A DNA stretch of 33,769 nt from Acidobacteriota bacterium (GTDB taxonomy: Bacteria; Acidobacteriota; Terriglobia; Terriglobales; Acidobacteriaceae). The DNA lies in contig JAFAIN010000015.1 in the NCBI GenBank assembly GCA_019236695.1, positions 1-33,769 of the forward strand, written 5' to 3'. Of this stretch, positions 1-8,590 are shown piece by piece; position 1 is the first letter of the stretch; every line of letters starts with the position of its first letter. The notes beneath the pieces are model-generated. The model searched no databases. It saw nothing but the letters and a program-made list of their open reading frames with translations, and was not told the origin of the DNA. The translations under genes were made by a program, and so were the position numbers.

Positions 1-2
1 GC

Positions 3-1547
3 ACCGCCTATCTGGAACTGGGCGACGAAAACCGAGCCCGGAAGGAATTTGAAGCGGCCGCGCAGCTCGACTCCAAATTTCCGCCTTCATTTCTGAACCT
101 GGCCAAGCTCGATATTGGGCAGAAGCGCTATTCTTCGGCCGAGCAGCAGCTCGACAAGGTTGTGTCACTGCGGCCGCACGACGCCTCGGCGCTTACTGCG
201 CTGGCGTACGTGCAGCACAACGTTCACAACTATCACCACGCCATTCAAACTGCCGACCGCGTTCACGCGCTTGACCACAAGGGCTTTGCGAATGTCCACT
301 ACATCGCCGCGTCGGCTGCCATTTCGCTGCGCGACTACAACGTAGCCCAGCATCAGTTTGAAGTCTTCCTGAAAGAGGATCCGCACAACCCGCTGGCGCC
401 CACGGCCGAACACAACCTGGCGGTATTGTCGAAGTACAAGAACGGCGCGGCTGAGCCCGCAATCGGCGGCGGGCCCCAGCAGATCCAGGGCCTGATCAGC
501 GGCGAGCAGGTGCAGACGTTCCCCGATTCCGAGCACCTGCGCAGCGAACTGGCGGCGCTGGGCAATGAAGGCGATGAGGCATGCCATGACTGTGCCGTAA
601 GCGCGGGCGGAGCGCTGCCCGCGCCCCTGCCGCCCGACCCTGCGCCTACACCGGGCAACATCACGACCATCCGGAAGGTGGTGGATGAAGTGGCGGTGTA
701 CTTCACCGCAACCAGCGGGGGACAATACATCAACAATCTGCGGGCATCCGACGTCAGGCTGCTGGATGATGGCAAGGCTGCCGCGAGCGTGGTTCAGTTC
801 CTGCCGCAGGCCAAGCTTCCGATGCGGCTGGGGCTCATCATCGACACCAGCGGGTCTGTGCAGCAGCGTTTTGATTTCGAAAAGAAAGCAGCCATCCGCT
901 TCCTGCAAGGCATGCTGACCAACCCCGCGGACCTGGCATTTGTGATGGGTTTTTCGGTTGACCACAACGTGACGCAGGAATTCACTTCCAACCTCGACCA
1001 GCTTGCGGCCGGGGTCCAGAACCTCACGAACGGCGGCGGGACGGCGATTTTCGACGCGGTTTCGTACGCGTGCTGGAAACTGGGCGCATACCCGGACAAG
1101 GACAGGGTGGCGCGCGTGCTGGTGATCCTGTCAGACGGAGAAGACAATTCCAGCAAGCTCTCGCTGCGCAAAGCAATCCAGGACGCCAACGCCACCGGCG
1201 TCACGGTGTTTGCCATCAGCACCAAGGAAGCGACGGGGCACAACAACGATTACGGCCAGGCCTCGACGGATGCGGACCATGTGCTGCAGGCGCTGGCCGA
1301 GCGCACCGGCGGTGAGGCGATGTTCCCCGGCCAGCTCACGCTGCTGGGCCGGAAGTTCGACAACCTGCACGATGTAATCCGCAACCGTTATCTCATTGCC
1401 TACAAACCTGCGAATTTCCAGGTCGACGGGCGCTATCGGAGGATCGCGATCACGGCGGAAAAAGATGGCCGCCAACTCACGGTACGGGCCCGAAAGGGAT
1501 ATTTCGCGCGCAATGACGCAGCCCCGGGAGCCCCGGGACATAATTGA
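3..1547 (+). CDS. TPR / von Willebrand factor A protein (5' end missing)
   Basis: The reading frame is open from the left edge, so the N-terminus lies outside the window. The visible part starts with about three to four TPR-like helical pairs (roughly residues 1-145 of the fragment), with the usual small-residue and Tyr/Leu pattern. A Pro/Ala-rich linker with a CxxC pair (CHDC) follows. The C-terminal half matches the VWFA-related domain common in Acidobacteria: a beta-rich lead-in with 'LLDDGK', the MIDAS motif DTSGS (Asp about residue 281 of the fragment), the Thr-loop GGGTAIFD and the strand LSDGEDNS. The metal site therefore looks complete. Such proteins are usually exported and are thought to act in protein-protein contacts; no substrate is known. 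The next gene converges on it 84 bases away. Domain calls are secure; the cellular role is not. Confidence 0.85.
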   Translation, partial: TAYLELGDENRARKEFEAAAQLDSKFPPSFLNLAKLDIGQKRYSSAEQQLDKVVSLRPHDASALTALAYVQHNVHNYHHAIQTADRVHALDHKGFANVHYIAASAAISLRDYNVAQHQFEVFLKEDPHNPLAPTAEHNLAVLSKYKNGAAEPAIGGGPQQIQGLISGEQVQTFPDSEHLRSELAALGNEGDEACHDCAVSAGGALPAPLPPDPAPTPGNITTIRKVVDEVAVYFTATSGGQYINNLRASDVRLLDDGKAAASVVQFLPQAKLPMRLGLIIDTSGSVQQRFDFEKKAAIRFLQGMLTNPADLAFVMGFSVDHNVTQEFTSNLDQLAAGVQNLTNGGGTAIFDAVSYACWKLGAYPDKDRVARVLVILSDGEDNSSKLSLRKAIQDANATGVTVFAISTKEATGHNNDYGQASTDADHVLQALAERTGGEAMFPGQLTLLGRKFDNLHDVIRNRYLIAYKPANFQVDGRYRRIAITAEKDGRQLTVRARKGYFARNDAAPGAPGHN

Positions 1548-1584
1548 CCCGCTGGGGCTAAGCCACCCGGCAATTTCATGGCGC

Positions 1585-1599
1585 GGCAGCGACGCTGCC
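1585..1599. terminator. Possible bidirectional hairpin between convergent genes
   Basis: GGCAGC, a 3-base loop and GCTGCC form a perfect 6-bp stem between two convergent genes that end at 1547 and 1632. There is no T-run on either side, so this is a weak terminator candidate only. Confidence 0.3.
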
Positions 1600-1631
1600 C
1601 CCCTTGCATTCTCGAGCCGCGAACCGTCCAT

Positions 1632-4109
1632 TCATTCATGACGAAGCGCTGTGATGGGATCAACCCAGGTGGCGCGGCGCGCCGGAATGTAAGCTGCCAG
1701 GAGCGCAAGGATAAACAGCATAAGAGCGACCGTGGTGTATGTGGCAGGGTCGGTGGCGCGGACACCAAACAGCAGGCTTGCCAGGAAACGGCCAAGGACG
1801 AGAGTGAGTGCGATGCCGGCAGCGAGCCCGGCGAAAACCAGGCGCGCCGATTCTTTGAGAATGAGGCGTACCACGCCGGCAGGTGATGCCCCGAGCGCGA
1901 CACGGATTCCCATCTCGCGCGTCCGGCGGGAGACGGAATAGGAAATCACGCCGAAGATTCCGGCAATGGCGAGCACCAGAGCCATGACCGCGAATGAACC
2001 GAGCAACCATGCCCGGACCCTCGGTTGTTGAATCGAGGCATTGACCAACTCGGCCACTGCGACCTCATCGTTGAGGGGCAAGTTGCGATCGATTTCATTC
2101 ACCTGGCGGCGAATGGCGGCGGCTACAACATCCGGCGCCAGAGTGCTGCGCACTACTGCCTCCACTCCCCAGAGCGGCGCCTGGTCAAACGGGACATACA
2201 TCATGGGTGCAGGCAGTTGCGCCATTGACGCGTCGCGGATATCGCCCACTATGCCGACAATCTGCCGCGGGACGGCAGTATTGGGCGGAAAGCTGAAATC
2301 GAGCTGCTTGCCCAGCGGATCCTGGTTGGGGAAAAAGCGGTGAGCGAAGGCTTCACTGATAATCGTGACACGCGGCGCGGATGAATTGTCACTGTTGGTA
2401 AATGCGCGGCCGCGAACCACTGGTATTCCCATTACATGGAAGTATCCTGGGCTGATGGAGACGTAATGCGCCGTTTCGGAAGTGCCTTTCGGCAGGGGCG
2501 GACGGTCCTTGATTTCGAACGGGAGCACGGCGAAGCCCTGCCGGTTGAGCGGCAGAGGAAGTCCGATGGCGGATTCAGCCATTCCGGGCTCCGACTGCAG
2601 GCCTCGCAGGAACCGATCCCCGAAGGCGCTCCACTGCTGCGGCATCGCATACTGGAAGCGCGGAAGCTGGATATCCGCCTTCACCAGGTGCGTGACATCA
2701 AAGCCGGGGTGGACGGAAGTCAGAGCGGCGAAGCTGCGAACCAGGAGCCCTGCGCCCACGAGCAGCACCAGGGCCAGGGCAACCTCGGCGGCAGCAAGGA
2801 AGTTGCGGGCGAGCCGGCGCGCGCCAGGTTCGCTCATCTGCGAAGCGCCTTCTCTGAGGGTGGCCTGCACATCCGAGCGGGCGGCAAAGCCGGCGGGCGC
2901 CACCCCAAAGAGCAGGCTCGCGAGCAGCGACAACGCCAACGCAAAACTCAGGACGGGGAGATCGATGCTGGCACCGTAAATCTGGCGAATACTTGCCGGC
3001 AGGAGGAAGCCGAGGGCGCGAATGCCCCAGAACGCGAGCATTACCCCAGTAGCGCCGCCTACCAGCCCGAGAGCGGTACTCTCGGCCAGCAGTTGCCGCA
3101 GGATGTGCGTGCGCGAAGCGCCCAGGGCCGCCCTGATTGCGATTTCCCGGCTGCGCGAAGCGGCACGAGCCAGCAAGAGGTTCGAAACGTTGGCGCAAGC
3201 GATCAGAAGCACCAGGCCAACGGCTCCGAGCAGTACTAGAAGCGGGTTCCGCAGGTTGCCGACGAGCACCCTCTGGAGCGGCCTAATGTGGATGAGCCAG
3301 CCCGAGTTCTCGGCCGGAAATTTCCCGACGAGCCGCGCGGCAACCGTCTTCATCTCCGCTTCCGCCTCGGTAAGCGGCACTCCTGGCTTCATACGCGCCA
3401 CGATGCCTAAGAAGCGGGCGCCCTGGAGCGGGATAAACGTCCTGAATAACGGGTCCTGAGCCACCGGAATCCAGAATTGAATTTGCCGGGGAGAGAACAG
3501 AATGCCTGGGCTATCCGGCATGACGCCCACCACCGTGTAAGGGCGGCGATCCAGATCAATGGCGGAGCCAATTATCCCCGGATCGGCGGCGAAGCGCTGG
3601 CGCCATGCTTCTTCGCTGAGAACGACAACCGGGGCTGCGCCCAGATTACCTTCCTCAGCGAGGAAACCGCGGCCGGCCAGCGGCTTGACATTGAGCAGCG
3701 TGAATAGTTCCGGAGTCACGCCGGCAATCGCAACCTCGGCCGGCTCGCCATGGCCCGTAAGCGTCAGGTCGTGGGTAGTAATCCCTGCAAGCTCGCTGAA
3801 TACGTGGTTTTGCGCGCGAATCTCGAGAAAGTTGTCGAACGATGTGAACGCATCCTGGATTCCGTTCGCCGGTTTCGCCTGGGAGATGGAGACCAACTGC
3901 TCGGAATGCGGGAATGGCAGCGGCCTGAGCAACACGGAATCCACGACGCTGAACATGGCAGTGTTAGCGCCGACGCCAATGGCGAGCATCAACACCGCAA
4001 TGGCGGCAAAACCGGGTGACGTCATGAGCATGCGCATGCCGTGGCGAAGGTCTTGCATGCCGTCGGCCACAAAGTTTACGCGACGAAACCCGGGACCGAG
4101 GTGTTTCAT
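1632..4109 (-). CDS. FtsX/MacB-type ABC permease, acidobacterial orphan permease family
   Basis: This is an 825-residue membrane protein with the MacB periplasmic-core plus FtsX layout repeated twice. A first transmembrane helix (about 33-57) leads into periplasmic domain 1. A block of helices (about 285-460) follows, including 'RSREIAIRAALGAS'. Periplasmic domain 2 comes next, then a second FtsX block (about 695-825) with the parallel motif 'RTREMGIRVALGAS'. This duplicated form, about 800 residues long and without its own ATPase, is typical of Acidobacteria, where dozens of copies may occur per genome. No ABC ATPase is encoded nearby, so it is an orphan. Related MacB/LolC proteins transmit force across the membrane to move lipoproteins, peptides or drugs, but this one's substrate is unknown. 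It starts 20 bases after the stop of the AAA+ gene on the same strand, so the two are probably co-transcribed. Confidence 0.88.
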   Translation of the reverse strand: MKHLGPGFRRVNFVADGMQDLRHGMRMLMTSPGFAAIAVLMLAIGVGANTAMFSVVDSVLLRPLPFPHSEQLVSISQAKPANGIQDAFTSFDNFLEIRAQNHVFSELAGITTHDLTLTGHGEPAEVAIAGVTPELFTLLNVKPLAGRGFLAEEGNLGAAPVVVLSEEAWRQRFAADPGIIGSAIDLDRRPYTVVGVMPDSPGILFSPRQIQFWIPVAQDPLFRTFIPLQGARFLGIVARMKPGVPLTEAEAEMKTVAARLVGKFPAENSGWLIHIRPLQRVLVGNLRNPLLVLLGAVGLVLLIACANVSNLLLARAASRSREIAIRAALGASRTHILRQLLAESTALGLVGGATGVMLAFWGIRALGFLLPASIRQIYGASIDLPVLSFALALSLLASLLFGVAPAGFAARSDVQATLREGASQMSEPGARRLARNFLAAAEVALALVLLVGAGLLVRSFAALTSVHPGFDVTHLVKADIQLPRFQYAMPQQWSAFGDRFLRGLQSEPGMAESAIGLPLPLNRQGFAVLPFEIKDRPPLPKGTSETAHYVSISPGYFHVMGIPVVRGRAFTNSDNSSAPRVTIISEAFAHRFFPNQDPLGKQLDFSFPPNTAVPRQIVGIVGDIRDASMAQLPAPMMYVPFDQAPLWGVEAVVRSTLAPDVVAAAIRRQVNEIDRNLPLNDEVAVAELVNASIQQPRVRAWLLGSFAVMALVLAIAGIFGVISYSVSRRTREMGIRVALGASPAGVVRLILKESARLVFAGLAAGIALTLVLGRFLASLLFGVRATDPATYTTVALMLFILALLAAYIPARRATWVDPITALRHE

Positions 4110-4129
4110 CAGGATTGTCCCTGAAAGGT

Positions 4130-5656
4130 TCAGTTGTAGCCGCCCCGGCCGCGCCGGAACTGCGCCGGCTCCGCTTCCCTTGCCTCACGCCCGCCAAACC
4201 CTGCTTCGGCGCGCCTCGGTTGCTTCTCGCCGGCCATAAACACGCGTTCCTCACTGCGGCCAATCCGTTTGTGAGCACACAGCCCCTCAAGCACGAACTC
4301 CGCCGCGGAAACCGCGACCTCGGCGGCATCCCTGGGCTTGATGTGGAGGCTGGTGAGCTGCTCCGGCAAGCCTTGAATGCTCTTCAGGCGGGGCCACACT
4401 TCGGTGGCGGAGGCGGAGTCATCGACCTTCACTTCGCCGCCGAGATCGAAGAACTGAATGACCTGCTGCATGGATGCACAATCGAAATACTGATCAAAGG
4501 TTCTGGCGATTGCGGCGTGGATCAACTCGCGAGCCACAAAGTCCGCGCCCTTCATTTCGCCTTCGTACTCGAGTTCAAGCTTGCCCGTAATGGCGGGCAT
4601 GGCCGCATAGATATCGGCGACACGAGGAACCGCGATGCGTTCGCCGTGCCGAAGGGCTCTCCGCTCCGCGTTCGAAACAACATTCTCCATGCAACTGATG
4701 GGCAGCCGCTGGGATACTCCCGAGCGTTTGTCGACCTTCTTATCGTCACGCGCGCAGAAGGCTATGCGCTCGACAATTTCGCGAATGTAGGCAGGGACAT
4801 TCAGCGCCATACCGGCTGCGGCGCGCTCTGTCCACGCCTCCCGGCCCGTGATCGCAATGCCTTCTTCCACAGTCGCCGGATAGTGTGTTCGCACTTCACT
4901 GCCGATGCGGTCCTTCAGCGGGGTGACAATTTTGCCGCGCGCCGTATAGTCTTCGGGATTGGCGCTGAACACCAACATAACGTCAAGCGGCAGGCGAATG
5001 GGGTAGCCTTTAATCTGCACATCCGCTTCCTGCATGATGTTGAACAATCCAACCTGAATTTTCCCGGCCAGATCAGGAAGCTCATTCATGGCAAAGATGC
5101 CGCGATTGGCGCGCGGCAGCAGGCCATAATGAACCGTCAACTCGCTCGAAAGTTCATGCCCGCCGCGCGCGGCTTTGATAGGGTCGACGTCGCCAATCAG
5201 GTCCGCGATGGTGACATCGGGGGTGGCCAGCTTCTCCACATATCTTTGTTCCGGGCCCAGGTACGCGATGGGCGCAGCGTCGCCGGCGGTCGCGACCAGC
5301 TCGCGGCAACGCCGGCAGATGGGATCGTACGGATTGTCGTGAATCTCGCATCCGGAAACGTACGGCATGTGCGCGTCCAGCAGCGCGGTAAGGCCCCGCA
5401 GGATGCGGCTCTTAGCCTGGCCGCGCAGCCCGAGCAGAATAAAGTTATGGCGGGACAGGATGGCATTCGCAATCTGTGGCACAACAGAATCGTCATAGCC
5501 GACGATGCCGGGAAAAACGGTTTGCCGATTTCGCAGCTTTCGGATCAGGTTTTCGCGCAACTCGTCTTTCACGCGGCGGGTGCGCAAACGATCGGCGCTG
5601 AACTCGGTGCGCCGCAGCTCGCCCAGGGTGGAGGGCAGCGAGCGGGGAACAGTCAC
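4130..5656 (-). CDS. AAA+ ATPase, MoxR / magnesium-chelatase ChlI-like
   Basis: This is a 508-residue AAA+ protein. Counting from the proposed GTG start, the P-loop GLRGQAKS is at about 76-83, the Walker B region (IFAMNEL) at about 187-193, and the sensor-1-like 'SANPEDYTARG' at about 231. These match the family often labelled 'magnesium chelatase' or 'sigma-54 interacting' in non-photosynthetic bacteria. A Cys-x2-His...Cys-x2-Cys cluster (C103, H106, C114, C117) sits just after the P-loop helix and may bind zinc. I chose GTG at 5656 because GGAGG lies just upstream and the protein then begins with the conserved 'TLGELR' segment. A TTG at 5740 would extend it by 28 residues, but a good -10 box lies inside that extension. 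No chlorophyll genes are near, so a chaperone-like remodelling role is more likely than Mg chelation. Confidence 0.85.
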   Translation of the reverse strand: MTVPRSLPSTLGELRRTEFSADRLRTRRVKDELRENLIRKLRNRQTVFPGIVGYDDSVVPQIANAILSRHNFILLGLRGQAKSRILRGLTALLDAHMPYVSGCEIHDNPYDPICRRCRELVATAGDAAPIAYLGPEQRYVEKLATPDVTIADLIGDVDPIKAARGGHELSSELTVHYGLLPRANRGIFAMNELPDLAGKIQVGLFNIMQEADVQIKGYPIRLPLDVMLVFSANPEDYTARGKIVTPLKDRIGSEVRTHYPATVEEGIAITGREAWTERAAAGMALNVPAYIREIVERIAFCARDDKKVDKRSGVSQRLPISCMENVVSNAERRALRHGERIAVPRVADIYAAMPAITGKLELEYEGEMKGADFVARELIHAAIARTFDQYFDCASMQQVIQFFDLGGEVKVDDSASATEVWPRLKSIQGLPEQLTSLHIKPRDAAEVAVSAAEFVLEGLCAHKRIGRSEERVFMAGEKQPRRAEAGFGGREAREAEPAQFRRGRGGYN

Positions 5657-5713
5657 GGGACCTCCGAAAAACCTCCGCAGCGCCGAGTTCGCGCCGCGGG
5701 AACTTCTTTGCGG

Positions 5714-5740
5714 ATTATACGCCGCGAGAATCGCACGCAA
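5714..5740 (-). promoter_or_regulatory. Predicted sigma70-type promoter of the AAA+/permease unit
   Basis: On the minus strand a perfect TATAAT (5719-5714) is preceded, after 15 bases, by TTGCGT (5740-5735), a partial -35 match. It lies about 58 bases upstream of the GTG start at 5656 and supports that start over the upstream TTG. Confidence 0.5.
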
Positions 5741-5826
5741 ATCGCCCGGCAGGTATCGGGCGCCGGCTGCCGGGTCCCGGGCCAGACCCCGCCATTCGTT
5801 TGAGGACGGAGCGCTGCCGGAGCAGG

Positions 5827-6432
5827 CTATCTCACCTGGCCGTTACGCCCGGCCTTCCGCCGGGCTTCAAGGTTTTGCCTGATTTTGGGGATCGTGGCTT
5901 CGTAATACTCGATGAGCAGCCGGATGCGCTCGCTTTCCGAAGGAACGCCGAGCAGCGTCTGCTTGAAATCAAGGTCGGTGGGGATGGCTGCGGCCAGCCG
6001 GTATGAAAGCGCGGCAGAATCGCTGCCGGGCATATCCGAATCCGAGCCCAGCAGCGACATCATTTGCTCGTGCATTTCATGCGCCCGTTTCCGGGCCTGC
6101 GGAGAGGACGATGACGGCTCGTCTTCGAGAAACATCACCTCGCCGCGCAGGAACGCCCGCTCCTGATCGAGCGCCAGCACTTCGAATCGCCGCCGGCCTT
6201 CCGTCAGAATGTCCATGCGACCATCTGGATAACGCTTCAGCACGTCAACGATCTCGACGCTGCAGCCCACCTCCGCCACGGCGTTCTCCTGTGCCCTCAC
6301 CATCCCGAATGCGGACTTCTGTTCCAGGCACTCGCCGATCATTTCCTTGTAACGCGGCTCAAAAATGTGGAGCGGAAGCGGGATGCCCGGAAAAAGCACA
6401 AGATCGAGCGGGAACAGGGGAATGAGGGGCAC
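5827..6432 (-). CDS. Lon N-terminal (LAN) substrate-binding domain protein
   Basis: This 201-residue protein opens with the family hallmark PLIPLFPLDLVLFPG...PLHIFEPRYKEMI, seen at the start of Lon proteases and of stand-alone LON-substrate-binding proteins. No AAA or protease domain follows, so it is the stand-alone type. The second half is helical, ending in 'RIRLLIEYYEATIPKIRQNLEARRK'. The stand-alone family has no firmly established activity; a substrate- or adaptor-binding role is inferred. I placed the start at GTG 6432, directly before the conserved motif. An ATG at 6498 would add 22 residues but would overlap the divergent dehydrogenase gene. A 64-base divergent gap separates it from that gene, and 170 bases separate it from the AAA+ gene downstream. 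Confidence 0.8.
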   Translation of the reverse strand: MPLIPLFPLDLVLFPGIPLPLHIFEPRYKEMIGECLEQKSAFGMVRAQENAVAEVGCSVEIVDVLKRYPDGRMDILTEGRRRFEVLALDQERAFLRGEVMFLEDEPSSSSPQARKRAHEMHEQMMSLLGSDSDMPGSDSAALSYRLAAAIPTDLDFKQTLLGVPSESERIRLLIEYYEATIPKIRQNLEARRKAGRNGQVR

Positions 6433-6496
6433 GGCAGGAATTCTACATGCAGTCTTCAAACCTTCGGTTCGATCGGCTTGTGATAGAACCTTCCCC

Positions 6497-7315
6497 ATGA
6501 AGCTCGAAGGCAAGGTCGCCGTGATCACGGGCGGTTCCATGGGCATCGGTGAGGCCATTGCGCGCGTATTCGTCTCGGAGGGTGCGGCCGTGGCGCTGAC
6601 TTCGCGCGATCAGCATCGCGCCGAGGCAGCGCGGGAGCGCATCGCAGGCGAGACCGGCAAGGTGCTGCCCGTGGCGTGCAACGTGCGCCACCGTCCCGAC
6701 CTGGACGCCGTTGCAGAAGCCGCAATGTCGAAATTCGGCCGGATCGACGTGTGGGTAAATAATGCCGGCCATGGCCTGCTCGACTCAGTGGAGCAGATGA
6801 AGCCAGCCGATTATCGCAGTCTCTTTGACACCAATCTATTTGGCGCGATTGAGGGGATGCAGGCAGCTCTCGCGGTGATGCGCGCTCAGCGGAGCGGCAC
6901 AATCATCAACATATCGAGTGTGGCCGGCCATATTCCGGTTCCCTACATGGCAGCCTACTCGGCCAGCAAGGCGGCATTGAACGTAATTGGCCGAGCCGCG
7001 GCCATTGAACTGCGCAATAGCGGCATTCACATCATGACCGTCTGCCCGGGCTACATTGCAACGGATTTTCCGGTGAATGCCACCCGGGGAACGGACCAAT
7101 GGCGCCTTTCTCCATCGCAGCCGCGGAATCGCAGCGTTCCACCGGAAGTGGTGGCTTTGGCTACATTGAACGGCTACTTGAAGAAACGACGGGAAGTGAT
7201 TGTGCCGTCATATTACAGGGCTTTCATCGCGCTGTACCGCACGGTTCCGGCCATCATCGAGTCATCGATGACCAGAATGCTGCGGCCAGTTGAAACCTCA
7301 AGCACTGCACCCTAG
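6497..7315 (+). CDS. Short-chain dehydrogenase/reductase (SDR)
   Basis: This is a 272-residue classical SDR. The Rossmann dinucleotide motif TGGSMGIG is at residues 11-18, NNAG at 88-91, and the catalytic triad is Ser141, Tyr154 and Lys158 (YSASK). The 'SSVAGHIPVP' and 'VCPGYIATDF' segments are typical. The basic residues after the second strand (TSRDQHR) suggest an NADP(H) preference, which is inferred. The C-terminal 45 residues are rather hydrophobic and may associate with membrane, as in SDRs acting on lipids. The substrate cannot be read from the sequence. It is divergent from the LON-domain gene and ends tail-to-tail with the CPBP gene, whose stop codon overlaps its own. Confidence 0.9.
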   Translation: MKLEGKVAVITGGSMGIGEAIARVFVSEGAAVALTSRDQHRAEAARERIAGETGKVLPVACNVRHRPDLDAVAEAAMSKFGRIDVWVNNAGHGLLDSVEQMKPADYRSLFDTNLFGAIEGMQAALAVMRAQRSGTIINISSVAGHIPVPYMAAYSASKAALNVIGRAAAIELRNSGIHIMTVCPGYIATDFPVNATRGTDQWRLSPSQPRNRSVPPEVVALATLNGYLKKRREVIVPSYYRAFIALYRTVPAIIESSMTRMLRPVETSSTAP

Positions 7316-8016
7316 CGCTTCCAAAGGAGGTACGAAATCCCAACACGCATACTGTGCGTCCAGGCGGTGGGGAACGCAGCGGCAATGCACATTCCGAGCA
7401 TTGCGTGGGCGATCCATATGGGATAGACGTTTCGCCAACGTCGAAAGGCTTCGCTGAAGCCCAGCCCACCCAGGAAAGTTGCGGGAAGCAAAACCGGATT
7501 CGGTATGTGGGCCGCGGAGAACAGAGCGGCGTTGACCCATACCGCGCGTTTGCCGCCCAGCCACTCCTCGAACCTGACAAAGAAGAAGGATTGCGCCATG
7601 AACTGCTGGATGAATGCCCAGAGTATATAGCCGGCGCCGTGCATGCGCGAACTTAACATCAGCGGGTGCGCCCACCCAAACCCCCATGCAGAAGCAAGCA
7701 GCACGAAGGCGGCCGCGGCGGCCATCGGTATGACGAACCAGGCGCAACGTATCCCTTGAAGGGAAAGCCCCATGCAGCGGAGGCTGCGACCGCCGAAGAT
7801 GCTGAGCACGACAATGAGCGCCAGCATTCCAGCGCCGTATTGCGACTGCGCCGGCAACCTGCTCCACAATGCAAGCTCGAGCAGCGTATAGGCGCCCAGA
7901 ATCTCCAGCGTCGCGCGCAACCGAGCGTAGGAGTGAATTCCGGAGCCCAGGCGGGATGGGCGGCGCTCCACGGCGCCCGGAAAAACCAGCGGAGCTGCAA
8001 ATGAGCGATTCCGCAT
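7312..8016 (-). CDS. CPBP (CAAX protease/bacteriocin-processing) family membrane protein
   Basis: This 234-residue protein has about six to seven hydrophobic segments. The C-terminal half shows the CPBP/Abi core: a helix 'QQFMAQSFFFVRFEEW', then 'FSAAHIPNP' (motif 2 with His) and 'IAHAMLG' (motif 3 with His). The usual catalytic EExxxR of motif 1 is not present in that form; QQ stands where EE would be expected, with a separate EE a few residues later. It may therefore be a divergent or inactive intramembrane protease. It lies 46 bases downstream of a small membrane-protein gene on the same strand, probably in one transcript. The ATG at 8016 has no strong ribosome-binding site, so the start is less sure than the family. 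Confidence 0.75.
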   Translation of the reverse strand: MRNRSFAAPLVFPGAVERRPSRLGSGIHSYARLRATLEILGAYTLLELALWSRLPAQSQYGAGMLALIVVLSIFGGRSLRCMGLSLQGIRCAWFVIPMAAAAAFVLLASAWGFGWAHPLMLSSRMHGAGYILWAFIQQFMAQSFFFVRFEEWLGGKRAVWVNAALFSAAHIPNPVLLPATFLGGLGFSEAFRRWRNVYPIWIAHAMLGMCIAAAFPTAWTHSMRVGISYLLWKR

Positions 8017-8062
8017 GCCTGTTCGTCTTGATGAGGAACACGCCGGCTCTGTTGGCCACCCA

Positions 8063-8518
8063 TCAGTGATTCCAGATTACAGGGATCAGGCTGAGGCGGA
8101 AGGCGCCAAACTGTGCGACTGCTCCGAGCAGAAAGGCGGCCGCTGCCGTTCCCGGGGACACGCCCCGAAACGGCGTTGCCGGGATCGCCACCAGAGCTGC
8201 GATACCGACCAGGATTGTCATGGCGATTTCCACGGGCGAGAAATGCCCGTTTACGAATGATGGCAGATGCAGCAGGAAGAGCCAGATCGCTGCCATTATG
8301 CCCAGCCAGAAGACAAAGCACGGAAGAGCGAACCATTGTGCCGCCGGTTTGCGGCCTGCAGCCGCGGCTGCCCACAATGGCAGGGTTTGAACCAGGTGGT
8401 GCAGCACGGTGTTGCTTGCGAGCCCAACCCCAACGACCAGCGCCGAGATAATGACGAGCGCGCTGACGGTGGTGACAGGTACGCCGGACGGGCGCGGGGC
8501 GACTACGGGCACACTCAT
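8063..8518 (-). CDS. Small four-helix membrane protein, unknown function
   Basis: This 151-residue protein shows four clear hydrophobic segments (about 17-40, 62-84, 95-113 and 122-142) and a short Pro-rich N-terminus. I recognise no family. The start at 8518 is well supported: GAGGTG lies 6 bases upstream. A longer in-frame start exists at 8551, but its extra 11 residues precede this site. The gene is followed by the CPBP gene on the same strand and diverges from the thioesterase gene. Confidence 0.7.
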   Translation of the reverse strand: MSVPVVAPRPSGVPVTTVSALVIISALVVGVGLASNTVLHHLVQTLPLWAAAAAGRKPAAQWFALPCFVFWLGIMAAIWLFLLHLPSFVNGHFSPVEIAMTILVGIAALVAIPATPFRGVSPGTAAAAFLLGAVAQFGAFRLSLIPVIWNH

Positions 8519-8542
8519 CGGATACACCTCAGATCTTATGAC

Positions 8543-8560
8543 GTTCCGCAAAGCCGGAAC
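8543..8560. repeat. Small inverted repeat in divergent intergenic region
   Basis: GTTCCG, 6 bases, then CGGAAC: a perfect 6+6 dyad between the membrane-protein gene (start 8518, minus) and the thioesterase gene (start 8591, plus). It could be an operator or a leader hairpin; nothing more supports either. Confidence 0.35.
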
Positions 8561-8590
8561 TTACCCCGACATGATTTATCCTTCCCTGCC

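Noticed and set aside
165-965. Long minus-strand open frame opposite the TPR/VWA gene
   Set aside because: It mirrors the coding frame of a strongly supported gene in GC-rich DNA and shows no recognisable domain.
4115-5803. A 562-codon plus-strand open frame opposite the AAA+ gene
   Set aside because: The minus-strand frame has P-loop, Walker B and sensor motifs; the plus frame has none and exists because of GC-rich third positions.
6455-6480. tRNA T-loop-like GGTTCGATC near the SDR start
   Set aside because: No acceptor, D or anticodon stems can be placed around it.
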